A DNA stretch of 64,000 nt from Bacilli bacterium (GCA_017484205.1 JAFUTO010000018.1:1-64000); one strand, 5' to 3'. Positions 36,514-45,542 are shown, numbered from the stretch's first letter. Notes: generated by a model not told the origin, from the sequence alone. Made by a program: numbers and translations.

Positions 36514-37361
36514 CTAAGTAGTTTATTTTTTCTTATCATTAATTTTATTTTAGCATTATAATCCTTGTAATTATCTTTTAACTTTTCATCTAATGCAATA
36601 TCATTTTCCATCTCTATTTCAGATAACATTTCAATAATATCAATATCCATTAATTTATTTAAAAGAGATTGAAACATTTCATCATTCCTAATAAATTCCT
36701 GAGTATCTTTTTCTTTTAAATCAAAAGTACCTAATACACTAGAATATATATAAGGACATAAATAATTTGCATTAAATGATTTTTCATAGTCATATAATGG
36801 TGCCACTTCTATACCACTTTTTTCCTTAAACATTAAGTTGTGATTAGTTCTATCATACTCCCATGTATACAAATCCCTTATCATAATTTTTTTAATATCA
36901 TTTAATAATCTATTATACTCATCCTCATTACTACACAAATCTATTAATAATTTAAAGATATCAAAATCTTTAGGATATTTTATTTTATAATCTTTTAATG
37001 TTTTATAAGTAGTATTCTTTTCACAAAAATTAGGTGTAACTACACCATATTTATTATCTTTTTTTGCCAATTGATAATGCGCTGAAGGTAAATCAAAATA
37101 ATTGGATACTTTTTCTCCTAAAAATTGATTTACTATTGATAAACTATCCATTTGTTTATAAAAGCACCATTTACCATTTAATTTATACCAATTATTTATA
37201 TACATTATTCTAGGAGGTAGATATATTGAACTTTCATTAATACCAGTTTCTCTATTAATTATTTTAGCTAACATATTTAAGTTTTCTTTTTTATAAAATT
37301 CTATTTCTTTATCAGTTTTAATATCTATTATTTTACTATCATTTTTTATACTAAAATTCAT
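36510..37361 (-). CDS. HipA-like kinase-fold protein, tentative
   Basis: Residues about 170-215 contain IMIRDLYTWEYDRTNHNLMF followed by GIEVAPLYDYEKSFN. The D-R-x-x-H-N and APLYD pattern resembles the catalytic loop and metal-binding Asp of HipA and related kinases. The earlier WYKLNGKWCFYKQMD could be the nucleotide-binding Lys region. Length (283 residues) and the lack of a HipB partner differ from typical toxin modules, so only the fold is suggested. Start at ATG 37361 (SD GGGGTGATATT). Confidence 0.5.
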   Translation of the reverse strand: MNFSIKNDSKIIDIKTDKEIEFYKKENLNMLAKIINRETGINESSIYLPPRIMYINNWYKLNGKWCFYKQMDSLSIVNQFLGEKVSNYFDLPSAHYQLAKKDNKYGVVTPNFCEKNTTYKTLKDYKIKYPKDFDIFKLLIDLCSNEDEYNRLLNDIKKIMIRDLYTWEYDRTNHNLMFKEKSGIEVAPLYDYEKSFNANYLCPYIYSSVLGTFDLKEKDTQEFIRNDEMFQSLLNKLMDIDIIEMLSEIEMENDIALDEKLKDNYKDYNAKIKLMIRKNKLLR

Positions 37362-37385
37362 AATATCACCCCTTTGGCACACAAA

Positions 37386-37415
37386 AAAACAGTGATATTA
37401 TATCACTATTTTTTA
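37386..37415 (-). terminator. terminator of the Rieske-FAD gene
   Basis: AGTGATA pairs with TATCACT around TTA; T7 follows on the minus strand. Confidence 0.7.
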
Positions 37416-37426
37416 AAACTTCAAAA

Positions 37427-38833
37427 TTATATTCCTATGTCATGATTAGAAGGACCATTTATACATTTCCCATCTATATCAAATCTAGAACCATGACAAG
37501 GACAATCCCATGTTTTTTCTATTTCATTAAATATTAAACGACATCCAAAATGAGGGCATTTATGATTTACTATATGTTTTCTACTATCTCTATATATCAT
37601 AACATCTTTTCCATCAACTTCATCATAAGTAACTTTTTCATTTTTATCTGCTAAACCATTTACAATTCCTTCAAAACTACTATATGCACATTTAAGGCTA
37701 CCCGTAACTTGACTTATATTAACTCTTTTAGGATCAAATAATTTAACATATTCATTATCTTTAACTAAAATAATATCTGATAATATTTTAGATGATAACA
37801 CACTAGTTGCAAGTCCCCATGTATTATAGCCAGTTCCTATTAATAAATTATTTTTTATCTCTCCTATATAAGGTAAACCATCATTAGTTATAATATCTAT
37901 GTTACTCCATAAATAATTAGGTTTCAGTTTTAAACCATTTAATTTTTTAATGAGTTCTTCAAAATGATGTTTATCCGATACATTGTTACTAGTAGAATGT
38001 GAATTACTTAAATATATTAATTTATCTTGATAAGTTCTTATAGAGATAAATGGATTACTATAGCTTATTATTGACACATCGTTACCACTGTATTTAGAAG
38101 CACTTAGGTAAGATTTTTCCAAAGTACCCTTAATAGGAAATAAGTACGGTAAATTAAAATAAGGATAATGTAAAGCTAAAATAACATATTTAGATTTAAT
38201 TTTATATTTATCTGTATAAGATATAAAATAATCTTTCTTCTTTTCTAAGGCTTTAATACTTGTGTTCTCATATATAGGATATTTATTGTTTTTTAATAGT
38301 CCATATATAAATTTTAAAGGGTGAAATAAATAAGTATTATCTACTTCTATCATATATTTGCTTTGTACTAATTTGTTGTATGTAGTATTTACCTCTATAT
38401 TATTCTCTTTTAAGAATAATTCTAAATCTTTTATTTTTTTTATTTCATTAACTTTATTAGTATACAATATACCTTTTACTTTAACTAAATCACAATCAAT
38501 TTTTTCCTTGTTTATTATATCTACAACCATGTTTATTGCATCTATTTGAGATTTTAAATACTTTGATGCAGTATCATCATTAAAACTTTTCCTTATCTTA
38601 TCTATTAAATCATTTTGTAAATAATTAAGTTTACCTGTACTATTACCAGTAACGCCATATCCTATTTTATTTTGTTCAACTAACATTACTTTTAAATTAC
38701 TGTCCTTTAAATGATATAGTGAACTTATTCCTGTTATTCCACCACCTATAATTAAGACATCTACTTCTTTATCTTCATCAAGTGTAGGATATGACTTACT
38801 TTCTATATCTTTCCATATACTAATATTTTTCAT
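37427..38833 (-). CDS. FAD-dependent oxidoreductase with C-terminal Rieske domain
   Basis: The N-terminus VDVLIIGGGITGISSLYHL (about 25-43) is the FAD-binding Rossmann motif of the glycine oxidase/DAO family, and NLLIGTGYNTWGLATS near 330 is the second FAD region. The last 90 residues form a Rieske-type [2Fe-2S] domain with CPHFGC and CPCHGSRFD, giving both Cys-His ligand pairs. Such fusions are cytoplasmic enzymes of unknown substrate. It lies beside superoxide dismutase, which may point to redox stress. Confidence 0.9.
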   Translation of the reverse strand: MKNISIWKDIESKSYPTLDEDKEVDVLIIGGGITGISSLYHLKDSNLKVMLVEQNKIGYGVTGNSTGKLNYLQNDLIDKIRKSFNDDTASKYLKSQIDAINMVVDIINKEKIDCDLVKVKGILYTNKVNEIKKIKDLELFLKENNIEVNTTYNKLVQSKYMIEVDNTYLFHPLKFIYGLLKNNKYPIYENTSIKALEKKKDYFISYTDKYKIKSKYVILALHYPYFNLPYLFPIKGTLEKSYLSASKYSGNDVSIISYSNPFISIRTYQDKLIYLSNSHSTSNNVSDKHHFEELIKKLNGLKLKPNYLWSNIDIITNDGLPYIGEIKNNLLIGTGYNTWGLATSVLSSKILSDIILVKDNEYVKLFDPKRVNISQVTGSLKCAYSSFEGIVNGLADKNEKVTYDEVDGKDVMIYRDSRKHIVNHKCPHFGCRLIFNEIEKTWDCPCHGSRFDIDGKCINGPSNHDIGI

Positions 38834-38882
38834 ATTATCACCAATATTAGTATCTCTTGAAATAAAAAAAATATGATAAAAA

Positions 38883-39473
38883 CTAAAATATTCTATTAGC
38901 TATACTAAAATTCACTACTTCAAAATAGTTATCTATATAAATATCTTTTTTATTTTCATAATTAATATAATATGCATGTTCCCACATATCAAGTCCTATT
39001 AAAGGTATATAATTATGATTGTATGGATTATCCTGATTTAATAGATTCACTATTTCTATATCATTTCCATTCAATACTAAAAAAGTATATCCAGAGCCTT
39101 TTATAGATAGAGCTTTTTCTTTAAATTCTTTTTTAAAGTTTTCGTAATTACCATATTTACCATTTAATAGTTTAGTTAACATTTCATTTGGCATTACTTT
39201 ATTAGGATTCATACTATTAAAATATATTTCGTGATTTATAACACCACCTAAATTAAATAAAATATCTTCCTTATTATTTATATCAAAATTATTTATATGT
39301 TTTGCTAGTTCCTCTAAAGAATATCTAAAATCATAATTATTTTTTATTAATAGTTCATTTAACTTATTTAAATAATTTTTTTCATGTTTATTTTTATGTA
39401 AGCCTAATGTATGAGTATCTATAAATGGTTCTAATGCATCATATTCATATGGCAATTCTTTTAAAATATACAT
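38883..39473 (-). CDS. sodA: iron/manganese superoxide dismutase
   Basis: SOD converts superoxide to oxygen and hydrogen peroxide. The metal ligands are all present: His26 (LGLHKNKHEKNY), His81 (VINHEIYF), Asp162 and His166 (GLDMWEHAYY). The start LPYEYDALEPFID and NQDNPY are typical. At 196 residues it is close to normal. A Tyr replaces the usual Trp in the GSGW segment, and the region near the second His (usually GGxxNHxxFW) is changed, so activity and metal choice are not certain. It is transcribed just before the Rieske gene. Confidence 0.9.
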   Translation of the reverse strand: MYILKELPYEYDALEPFIDTHTLGLHKNKHEKNYLNKLNELLIKNNYDFRYSLEELAKHINNFDINNKEDILFNLGGVINHEIYFNSMNPNKVMPNEMLTKLLNGKYGNYENFKKEFKEKALSIKGSGYTFLVLNGNDIEIVNLLNQDNPYNHNYIPLIGLDMWEHAYYINYENKKDIYIDNYFEVVNFSIANRIF

Positions 39474-39488
39474 ACTATCACCAATATA

Positions 39489-39522
39489 TTATATGAAAAA
39501 ACACATACCATTGATATGTGTT
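39489..39522 (-). terminator. terminator of the gene ending at 39522
   Basis: AAACACATA pairs with TATGTGTTT around an 8-base loop, and TTTTTTCAT follows on the minus strand. Confidence 0.7.
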
Positions 39523-40004
39523 TATTTGCTTAAAATAAATCTTTTGTAACTTTCTTCTTCACTATTTTCAAAGTCAACATCTTTAGTTCTAGTTAATTCA
39601 TAATTAAGATTATATAATACATTATGAACAAACCATTCTAATTTCATCGTTTCTATAGATCTACTCCAAATAGATGGATCATTTTTTTCATATTCTTCTA
39701 TAATATTTATAATATCTTCCCTAGCGTTTTTATCAGTTATTCTATAAGAATCTAATATTTTAATATTTGAGTCAATACTATCTCTTTCATCTACTACTAA
39801 AACATCATTTTCTTCATGCTTAACACTATTTATAAATTCTTCCCTACCTATATATACATAACCATCTCTATAACTAGCAAAGGCATCATCTGTTTCTTTT
39901 AATATTTCATATTCCGGTTCATATCTATGTCTATAATTAAACATTCCTATAAATATAGTAATGGCCGTTGCATACATCAAAAAGCCATTCTTTTTTTTAG
40001 CCAT
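39522..40004 (-). CDS. small protein with N-terminal membrane anchor, unknown
   Basis: The 160-residue protein has a Lys-rich start, a short hydrophobic stretch (about 7-20) and a charged remainder rich in Glu and Asp with several short helices. No recognised domain. It has a good ribosome binding site (AAAGGAGTG), a promoter at 40052-40080 and its own terminator. Confidence 0.6.
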   Translation of the reverse strand: MAKKKNGFLMYATAITIFIGMFNYRHRYEPEYEILKETDDAFASYRDGYVYIGREEFINSVKHEENDVLVVDERDSIDSNIKILDSYRITDKNAREDIINIIEEYEKNDPSIWSRSIETMKLEWFVHNVLYNLNYELTRTKDVDFENSEEESYKRFILSK

Positions 40005-40051
40005 ACTATCACTCCTTTTATATATTATTCATAATCTTCCTGTGCTGCTAT

Positions 40052-40080
40052 ATTATAACATTAATATTTTAAAATGCAAA
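40052..40080 (-). promoter_or_regulatory. promoter of the gene 39522-40004
   Basis: TTTGCA (40075-40080), 17 bases, TATAAT (40052-40057) with a TGT before it (extended -10). Confidence 0.55.
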
Positions 40081-40082
40081 GT

Positions 40083-40112
40083 AAAACCCCTAATAAAGGG
40101 GATTATTAAAAT
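40083..40112 (-). terminator. terminator of the deaminase gene
   Basis: TCCCC pairs with GGGG(A) around TTTATTA; TTTTAC follows on the minus strand. Confidence 0.5.
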
Positions 40113-40133
40113 ATTACAAACTCTTTATTTTAC

Positions 40134-40610
40134 TTAATATATTGTCTTGTCACTTTTTTCCATAAATTTATCAAATGATTTTATTGTTTCTTCTCTATTT
40201 ATACATTCTAAATTTAATACATTATCATCATTATTATCATCTTTTAATTTATGTATAAAATCATATATAAAGTCATCCCTGAAACCAATATTTGCTGCAT
40301 CTTCTTTCGTATTTCCATAATAAACTTTTTTTATATTTGCCCATATTATTGCTGATAAACACATTGGACAAGGATAACAAGAAGTATATAATTCACATCC
40401 ATTTAAATCATATGAATCTATGTTTTTACAAGCATCTTTAATTGCCATTATTTCTGCATGTGCTGTTGGATCATTATTACTCAAAACATGATTTGACCCT
40501 TTACCTATAATCTTGCCATCTTTAACAACGCAGGCACCAAATGGTCCACCTACACCTGTTTTCAAATTTTCATCTGCTAATTCTTTTGCGATTTCCATAT
40601 ACTTATTCAT
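40134..40610 (-). CDS. guaD: guanine deaminase-like nucleoside deaminase
   Basis: The zinc site is complete: PTAHAEIMAI (His and proton-shuttling Glu) near 50 and SCYPCPMCLSAI near 83. The order and the C-terminal segment IGFRDDFIYDFI agree with the Bacillus GuaD type, which turns guanine into xanthine, rather than with tRNA adenosine deaminase TadA. The 158 residues are normal. Ribosome binding site TGGAGG. It is read alone, between the tmRNA terminator and its own terminator. Confidence 0.83.
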   Translation of the reverse strand: MNKYMEIAKELADENLKTGVGGPFGACVVKDGKIIGKGSNHVLSNNDPTAHAEIMAIKDACKNIDSYDLNGCELYTSCYPCPMCLSAIIWANIKKVYYGNTKEDAANIGFRDDFIYDFIHKLKDDNNDDNVLNLECINREETIKSFDKFMEKSDKTIY

Positions 40611-40699
40611 ATATTAAACCTCCATATAAATTTTATCTATATCTAATTATACCATAATTTCAATATATTTTTTTATTAATTCCAATATTACTTTCCTTA

Positions 40700-40724
40700 A
40701 ATAAAAAAGAACTATAAGTTCTTA
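40700..40724 (-). terminator. terminator of the tmRNA gene
   Basis: AAGAACTTATAGTTCTT forms a perfect stem with a T run on the minus strand, starting shortly after the CCA end. Confidence 0.75.
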
Positions 40725-40734
40725 AAATACAAAA

Positions 40735-41073
40735 TGGTGGAGCTGAGGGGAATCGCACCCCTGTCCAAAATTACTAAACAAAAGACTTCTACAAGTTTAG
40801 TTAACTTAATTATTTCCTTAGAACCAAGAAGTTAACTACCAAGTTTCTAAGTAAGCCTATAAAATTCATCATTATTGCTAGGCTAAATAATGGTATACCC
40901 TATTAGTCGAGCCCCATATATAGATCATAGGGAAATCTATAAAGGAGCAGCTTGCTATTATCTTAAGCGAAAGCTAATTGATTTCTGTTTCCAGTTATTT
41001 TTATTTTGTACTTAACGCGTACCTTCGACTTGCCATCTAGAGCCACATAATCCTGTCGAACCTGAACAGCCCC
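40735..41073 (-). ncRNA. ssrA: transfer-messenger RNA
   Basis: tmRNA releases stalled ribosomes and tags the unfinished protein. The 5' end GGGGCTG pairs with the 3' CAGCTCC before the encoded CCA. The T arm region GGACAGGGGTGCGATTCCCC and the 5' GGTTCGACAGGATT are conserved. The tag frame ends TGNRNQLAFA before TAA (40963-40995), and the resume codon lies a few codons upstream. The tag end LAFA resembles that of Mollicutes more than the LAA of Bacillus. smpB lies about 400 bases upstream. Confidence 0.96.
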
Positions 41074-41081
41074 GTAAAAAC

Positions 41082-41109
41082 ATTATAACACTTTATAAAA
41101 TAAAGTCAA
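41082..41109 (-). promoter_or_regulatory. promoter of the tmRNA gene
   Basis: TTGACT (41104-41109), 16 bases, TATAAT (41082-41087) with TGT before it. The start is expected within the T run that precedes GGGGCTG. Confidence 0.75.
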
Positions 41110-41140
41110 TTTCGTTATTAACAATTTGTTAATTTTTATA

Positions 41141-41169
41141 TTTACACGAACAATATTTCGTGTTACAAT
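41141..41169 (+). promoter_or_regulatory. toxin promoter with LexA-like operator dyad
   Basis: TTTACA (41141-41146), 17 bases, TACAAT (41164-41169), with TGT giving an extended -10. The spacer holds an inverted repeat ACACGAA-6-TTCGTGT (41144-41163). Its core CGAAC-AATA-TTTCG differs at one base from the Gram-positive LexA form CGAACnnnnGTTCG. A repressor bound there would cover the promoter. Confidence 0.6.
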
Positions 41170-41248
41170 TGTCATAGGAGTGAAAGACTGTTAGGTACTA
41201 CCTCTTATCATATACTATCACCATAGTTATGAGAGGAGGATTGATGCT

Positions 41249-41332
41249 ATGAAGAAAGATAATTACTTTCTAAAACTAGTTATCATATTATTATTAGTAA
41301 TTTATTTATTAACAATAATGAAAAGTGCCTAA
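41249..41332 (+). CDS. 27-residue hydrophobic peptide, predicted type I toxin
   Basis: The peptide starts MKKDNYFLKL, has a continuous hydrophobic core (about 10-23) and ends TIMKSA, so it should span the membrane once. The ribosome binding site GAGAGGAGG is excellent, but CCTCT upstream (41201-41205) can pair with AGAGG and hide it. A two-codon frame ATGCTATGA overlaps the start. The transcript ends at the hairpin 41368-41407. The layout matches type I toxins such as TisB, TxpA or BsrG; the sequence itself matches none that I know. Toxicity is inferred. Confidence 0.62.
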   Translation: MKKDNYFLKLVIILLLVIYLLTIMKSA

Positions 41333-41353
41333 TCATCATAGACGACTAGGCGC
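41321..41353 (-). terminator. terminator of the antisense RNA
   Basis: GCGCCTA pairs with TAGGCAC (one G-U pair), then TTTTC. The U run is short, so some read-through is possible. Confidence 0.45.
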
Positions 41354-41367
41354 ATAACCTATTTAAG

Positions 41368-41407
41368 GTAGTAACCTAACGTGGAAAAGTTAAGTAACTC
41401 CTTTTTT
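41368..41407 (+). terminator. terminator of the toxin message
   Basis: GGTAGTAACCTAAC and GTTAAGTAACTCC form an imperfect stem around GTGGAAAA, followed by T6. Confidence 0.6.
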
Positions 41408-41436
41408 ATTGTATGAAATTTCTTTCATCTATATAC

Positions 41437-41465
41437 ATTATAGATTAAACAAATATAATTGTCAA
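41437..41465 (-). promoter_or_regulatory. promoter of the antisense RNA
   Basis: TTGACA (41460-41465), 17 bases, TATAAT (41437-41442): a full consensus promoter. The TGA stop of smpB is part of the -35 hexamer. It is stronger on paper than the toxin promoter, as expected for an antitoxin. Confidence 0.75.
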
Positions 41466-41899
41466 CGATTCTTAAAGTTTTTAGCTATATCACGTTTTAT
41501 ATCACGCTCTTTTATAGTTTCTCTTTTATCATACATTTTTTTACCCCTAGCAATACCAAGTTCTACTTTAGCATGATTACCTTTAAAATATACTTTTAAA
41601 GGAATTATAGTATATCCTTCTTTTGCTATGGCATCTCTCATTTTATATATTTCTTTTTTATGTAAAAGTAATTTCCTTGTTCTAGTTTCACTATGATTGA
41701 ATATATTTCCTTGTTCATATTCTTTAATATACATATTTAAGATATAGGCTTCACCATCTTTAATAATGGCATATGAGTCTTTTATATTAGCATTACCATT
41801 TCTGATAGATTTAATCTCTGTACCAGTTAAGGCAATACCAGCTTCATATGTATCTGTTATTTCATAATCAAATCTAGCTTTCCTGTTTAGTATTTCCAT
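41462..41899 (-). CDS. smpB: SsrA-binding protein
   Basis: SmpB carries tmRNA to stalled ribosomes. The start [31 protein letters not shown], the segment LHKKEIYKM and the basic C-terminal tail ([15 protein letters not shown]) are typical over 145 residues. The 5' end overlaps rnr by 26 bases. Its TGA stop shows that TGA is not read as Trp in this organism. The order rnr-smpB-ssrA is common in Firmicutes, here with the toxin module in between. Confidence 0.97.
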   Translation of the reverse strand: MEILNRKARFDYEITDTYEAGIALTGTEIKSIRNGNANIKDSYAIIKDGEAYILNMYIKEYEQGNIFNHSETRTRKLLLHKKEIYKMRDAIAKEGYTIIPLKVYFKGNHAKVELGIARGKKMYDKRETIKERDIKRDIAKNFKNR

Positions 41900-43997
41900 T
41901 GTTATCCTTAACTATTTCAAAATCAATTGTTCTAAGTTCTTTAGAAGCACCAATTACTTTTACTTTGACAATATCTCCAAGGCGATAACCTCTTTTATCG
42001 TTTTCACTTCTTATTGCAAACATTTCTTCATCAAAGAAATAATGTTCATTTGTAAATGTATCTAATTTAACTAATCCCTCAATTAAGTTAGGTAATTCAA
42101 CAAACATCCCAAAACTTGTAACAGTAGATACCATACCTTCAAACACTTCTCCTATATGGTCTTCCATATATTCAGCTTTCTTCATATCATCTACTTCTCT
42201 TTCACATTCAATTGCGCATCTTTCACGATATGAAGTATGTTCACCTAACATAACTAAGTGTTCTTTATAATAATCAATCGTATCTCTCGATAAATCATGT
42301 TTGAATAAGTATGTTCTTAAAAGTCTATGTACTGTTGTATCTGGATATCTTCTTATTGGAGATGTAAAATGAGTATAACATTTACTAGCTAATCCAAAAT
42401 GTCCTATATTAACAGGATCATAAATAGCTTTTTGCATGCTTCTTAAAAGTAGGCTAGATAAAATCGTATATTCCTTTTTTTCTTTTAAACCATCTAATAT
42501 TTTTTGCATAGCTTTTGGTGTTATATTTTTTACTTTGCCATCCACTGTATATCCTAATATATGGATAAATTTTAAGAAATTTTCTATCTTCTCTTCTGAT
42601 GGTGCACCATGTACACGATATATAAATGGTAAGTCCATATAGAAAATATGACTAGCCACTGTTTCATTCGCGATAACCATGAAATCCTCTATCATGTTTT
42701 CACCTTTACCACGATCTCTTAATTTAACATCTATTGCTTTTCCTGTTTCATCTACTATTATTTTTGATTCATCAATTTGAAAATCAATATATCCTCTTTC
42801 ATCTTTTTCTTTTCTAATTATTTTAGCAAGTTCCCACATTTCTTTTAACTTTGAAGCATATGGTTCATACCCGTCAGGTATTCCTTCATCATTTAAGATA
42901 CTATTAACTTTTTTATAAGTCATTTGTATTCTAGATCTAATAACACTTTCAAAAATATCATAATCTACTACTTTGCCCTTTTCATTGATAGTCATAACAC
43001 ATGAAATAGCAAGTCTATCAACATTAGGATTTAATGAACATATTCCATTGGATAGTTTATGAGGCAACATTGGTATTACTCTATCTGCAAGATATACAGA
43101 TGTTCCTCTATCATATGCTTCATCATCTAAATGTGTATTAGGTTTTACATAATAACTAACATCAGCGATATGTACACCTAATTCATATTTACCATCACCT
43201 AAAACTTTCAATGAAATGGCATCATCTATATCTTTAGTATCATCACCATCTATTGTAAATATCATTTCATCTCTTAGATCTTTTCTACCTACTTTTTCTT
43301 CTTCTGATACAGTATCAGGTATTTTATCTAATTCATGCATTACATCATCACTAAATGTATCTGGCATTTCATATTTAGCAACAATAGATAATATATCTAC
43401 ACCAGGATCATTTTTATGCCCTAATACTCTAATTACTTCGCCTTTATAATTATTATCTTTTAATTTATTTAAAACTTTAACTAATACTTTATGACCAGGC
43501 ATTGCATTCATTGATTTATCTGCATCGATTTCAATATTTAGTTTAACTTTATCATCATCTAATTTAACATAACGTTTATCTTTGTCCATTATGATTTCTC
43601 CAACCATAGGCTTAAATTCGCGTTTCATTATTCTAAATACTCTACCTTCTAAATCAATACCCTTTTTAGAAGTTATTTCAACTATTACCTTATCGCCATG
43701 AATTGCACCATTCATATTAGGAGGGGCGATGAAAACATCTTCATCCCCTTCAATATCTACAAATCCAAAACCTTTCTTATTAGCAATCATAGTACCTACT
43801 CTTAGATTACTATTGTTAAATAGCATATACTTATCTTGTTTTGTTCTATAGATTTTTAAGTTATCCTCTAGGTCATTCAAATCTTTTAATAAAGCTTTTA
43901 AATCATCTACTGAAGATAATCCTAGTGCATCCATAAGTTCATCAACACTATATGGTTTATTTTCATTAGTTAAAAATTCCATTATCTTATCTTGCAT
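41874..43997 (-). CDS. rnr: ribonuclease R
   Basis: RNase R degrades structured RNA from the 3' end, including messages freed by trans-translation. The 707-residue protein has the N-terminal winged-helix region, cold-shock domains ([16 protein letters not shown]), the RNB catalytic domain with [14 protein letters not shown] (the metal-binding Asp residues), and the C-terminal S1 domain ([18 protein letters not shown]). ATG 43997 with GGTGG is the start; the longer frame has no site. Confidence 0.97.
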   Translation of the reverse strand: MQDKIMEFLTNENKPYSVDELMDALGLSSVDDLKALLKDLNDLEDNLKIYRTKQDKYMLFNNSNLRVGTMIANKKGFGFVDIEGDEDVFIAPPNMNGAIHGDKVIVEITSKKGIDLEGRVFRIMKREFKPMVGEIIMDKDKRYVKLDDDKVKLNIEIDADKSMNAMPGHKVLVKVLNKLKDNNYKGEVIRVLGHKNDPGVDILSIVAKYEMPDTFSDDVMHELDKIPDTVSEEEKVGRKDLRDEMIFTIDGDDTKDIDDAISLKVLGDGKYELGVHIADVSYYVKPNTHLDDEAYDRGTSVYLADRVIPMLPHKLSNGICSLNPNVDRLAISCVMTINEKGKVVDYDIFESVIRSRIQMTYKKVNSILNDEGIPDGYEPYASKLKEMWELAKIIRKEKDERGYIDFQIDESKIIVDETGKAIDVKLRDRGKGENMIEDFMVIANETVASHIFYMDLPFIYRVHGAPSEEKIENFLKFIHILGYTVDGKVKNITPKAMQKILDGLKEKKEYTILSSLLLRSMQKAIYDPVNIGHFGLASKCYTHFTSPIRRYPDTTVHRLLRTYLFKHDLSRDTIDYYKEHLVMLGEHTSYRERCAIECEREVDDMKKAEYMEDHIGEVFEGMVSTVTSFGMFVELPNLIEGLVKLDTFTNEHYFFDEEMFAIRSENDKRGYRLGDIVKVKVIGASKELRTIDFEIVKDNNGNTKQES

Positions 43998-44024
43998 AAT
44001 ACCACCTATTCTTATTATACAATA

Positions 44025-44062
44025 AAAAAAGAACAAAAATATAGTAATATTGCTCTTTTTGT
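44025..44062 (-). terminator. terminator of rmuC
   Basis: AAGAGCAA pairs with TTGTTCTT (one G-U pair) around an A/T loop; T7 follows on the minus strand. Confidence 0.6.
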
Positions 44063-44073
44063 CACTTATTTAC

Positions 44074-45135
44074 TTATTTTTCTTCTAATTTTTCTACTTC
44101 GACTTGATTTATTGAATCAAACCTCTTAGCTATTTTCTCACTAGTAGTATGTAATTCTTTAACATCTTTAGATACTGTATCAATATGACTAGATAGTTTA
44201 TCCCATCTTTCTTTATATCTTAAGAATTCTTCATTTAGTAGTTGCAATTCTTTATGTATAACCTTAGCATATTTATCACGTTCCATATTTTTAACAATAA
44301 CTTCTATAGTTGTTAACGTAGAAATTAAAGTTGTAGGAGATGTAATCCATACTCTTTTTTTATATGCATATTCTATTATATCAGCATGATATGCATTTAT
44401 TTCCGCGAATATTGCTTCTGCTGGTAAGAATAAGATTGCTTGATCAGAAGTAACATTTGGAATAATATACTTTGAAGAAATATCATCAATATGTTTTTTC
44501 ATATCAGCAACAAATGCCTTAGTAGCTTGTTTTCTTATTTCTACTGGTAAATTCCTATCAACCATTCTTTCGTAGTTTTCTAAAGGAAATTTTGAGTCTA
44601 TACCAATTGTACCTAAAGGTTCTGGTGCGAATAAGGCGCAATCAACAACAGTACCATTTTCAAACGGATATTGCATATGAAATAATTCACTACCTTCACC
44701 AAATACATTTGTCATTATGTGATTAAGATTTACCTCGCCAAATGTACCTCTAGTTTTTTTGTCTGTTAATATATTTTGTAATGATATTATATCAGTAGAT
44801 AATGTATCTATTTTCTTTTGGGCTTCATCTATTTTAGTTAATCTTTCCAATACATTAGTAAATGTTTTATTTGTTTTTTCAAAATTCTCGTCTAATCTTT
44901 CATTAACCTTATCATTCATTAACCTAAGTCTTTGATCCATTTTTTCTTTTAAGTCATTAAAATTATCTTGATTATTTTTATATATATCAGATTTAAATTC
45001 TCCTAATTCTTTTATAACCTCTGTTTCAACTTTTCCAAGTCTTTCAGTTATATTAGATTCATTTGCATTTTTCATTAAAGAAATAACTGATATAATTAAT
45101 AATACAACAAGTAGACCTATTATTACATATTCCAT
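44074..45135 (-). CDS. rmuC: DNA recombination protein RmuC
   Basis: An N-terminal membrane segment (3-20) is followed by a long coiled coil (about 30-125) and the RmuC nuclease-like domain: RGTFGEVNLNHIMTNVFGE, VVDCALFAPEPLGTIGIDSKFPLENYERM (landmark IDSKFPLENY) and LFLPAEAIFAEI. RmuC limits DNA inversion and rearrangement; the Asp and Lys of IDSKFP belong to the PDDEXK-type site. The 353 residues are within the family range. Confidence 0.93.
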   Translation of the reverse strand: MEYVIIGLLVVLLIISVISLMKNANESNITERLGKVETEVIKELGEFKSDIYKNNQDNFNDLKEKMDQRLRLMNDKVNERLDENFEKTNKTFTNVLERLTKIDEAQKKIDTLSTDIISLQNILTDKKTRGTFGEVNLNHIMTNVFGEGSELFHMQYPFENGTVVDCALFAPEPLGTIGIDSKFPLENYERMVDRNLPVEIRKQATKAFVADMKKHIDDISSKYIIPNVTSDQAILFLPAEAIFAEINAYHADIIEYAYKKRVWITSPTTLISTLTTIEVIVKNMERDKYAKVIHKELQLLNEEFLRYKERWDKLSSHIDTVSKDVKELHTTSEKIAKRFDSINQVEVEKLEEK

Positions 45136-45170
45136 ACTATCACCATACTAATTATATCATATATTAAAAG

Positions 45171-45194
45171 AAAGCGAAACTTTTTTCGCCTTAT
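45171..45194 (-). terminator. terminator of the rhodanese gene
   Basis: GGCGAAA pairs with TTTCGC around AAAG; TTTCTTTT follows on the minus strand. Confidence 0.6.
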
Positions 45195-45195
45195 T

Positions 45196-45480
45196 TTAAT
45201 TATTTAATATCCAATTTTGATATCCACCTATTACATTAATTACACGATATCCTAAATTACTTAAAAGTTTACATACTTTTAAACTTTGCTCACCACGTTC
45301 ACAATATATATAATATATTTTATTCCTATCCAAATACTTTAAATAATCTTTTACTAATAATATTTTAGGTATATTAATTGCTCCTGGAATATGGTTATCA
45401 TTATATTTTTCAATGCTTCTAATATCTATTAAATTAATATTATTAAGATTTTTTAATTCATTAACATTAATTTGATTCAT
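45196..45480 (-). CDS. rhodanese-like single-domain protein
   Basis: A 94-residue protein in the cytoplasm. It has LIDIRSIEKYNDNHIPGAINIP (the CH2A-type start), the active-site loop YCERGEQS with the sulfur-carrying Cys, and GYRVINVIGGYQNW at the end. Such PspE/GlpE-type proteins move sulfane sulfur. The ATG at 45480 has AGGTGG before it; a longer frame exists without a site. It is monocistronic. Confidence 0.88.
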   Translation of the reverse strand: MNQINVNELKNLNNINLIDIRSIEKYNDNHIPGAINIPKILLVKDYLKYLDRNKIYYIYCERGEQSLKVCKLLSNLGYRVINVIGGYQNWILNN

Positions 45481-45542
45481 CAAACCACCTATTACATTAT
45501 ATGCATTTAACAAAATATAGTCAATTAATTACAACTTATATT

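Larger units (their letters stand above)
41318..41430 (-). ncRNA. antisense RNA, predicted type I antitoxin
   Basis: A consensus promoter on the opposite strand (41437-41465) directs an RNA that overlaps the last codons and 3' leader of the toxin message by about 90 bases. A 5' hairpin ATGAAA/TTTCAT, a region complementary to the toxin terminator, and a 3' hairpin GCGCCTA/TAGGCAC (41325-41353) with TTTTC follow. There is no convincing open frame. Convergent overlap at the 3' end is usual for Bacillus-type antitoxins such as RatA and SR4. Confidence 0.58.
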
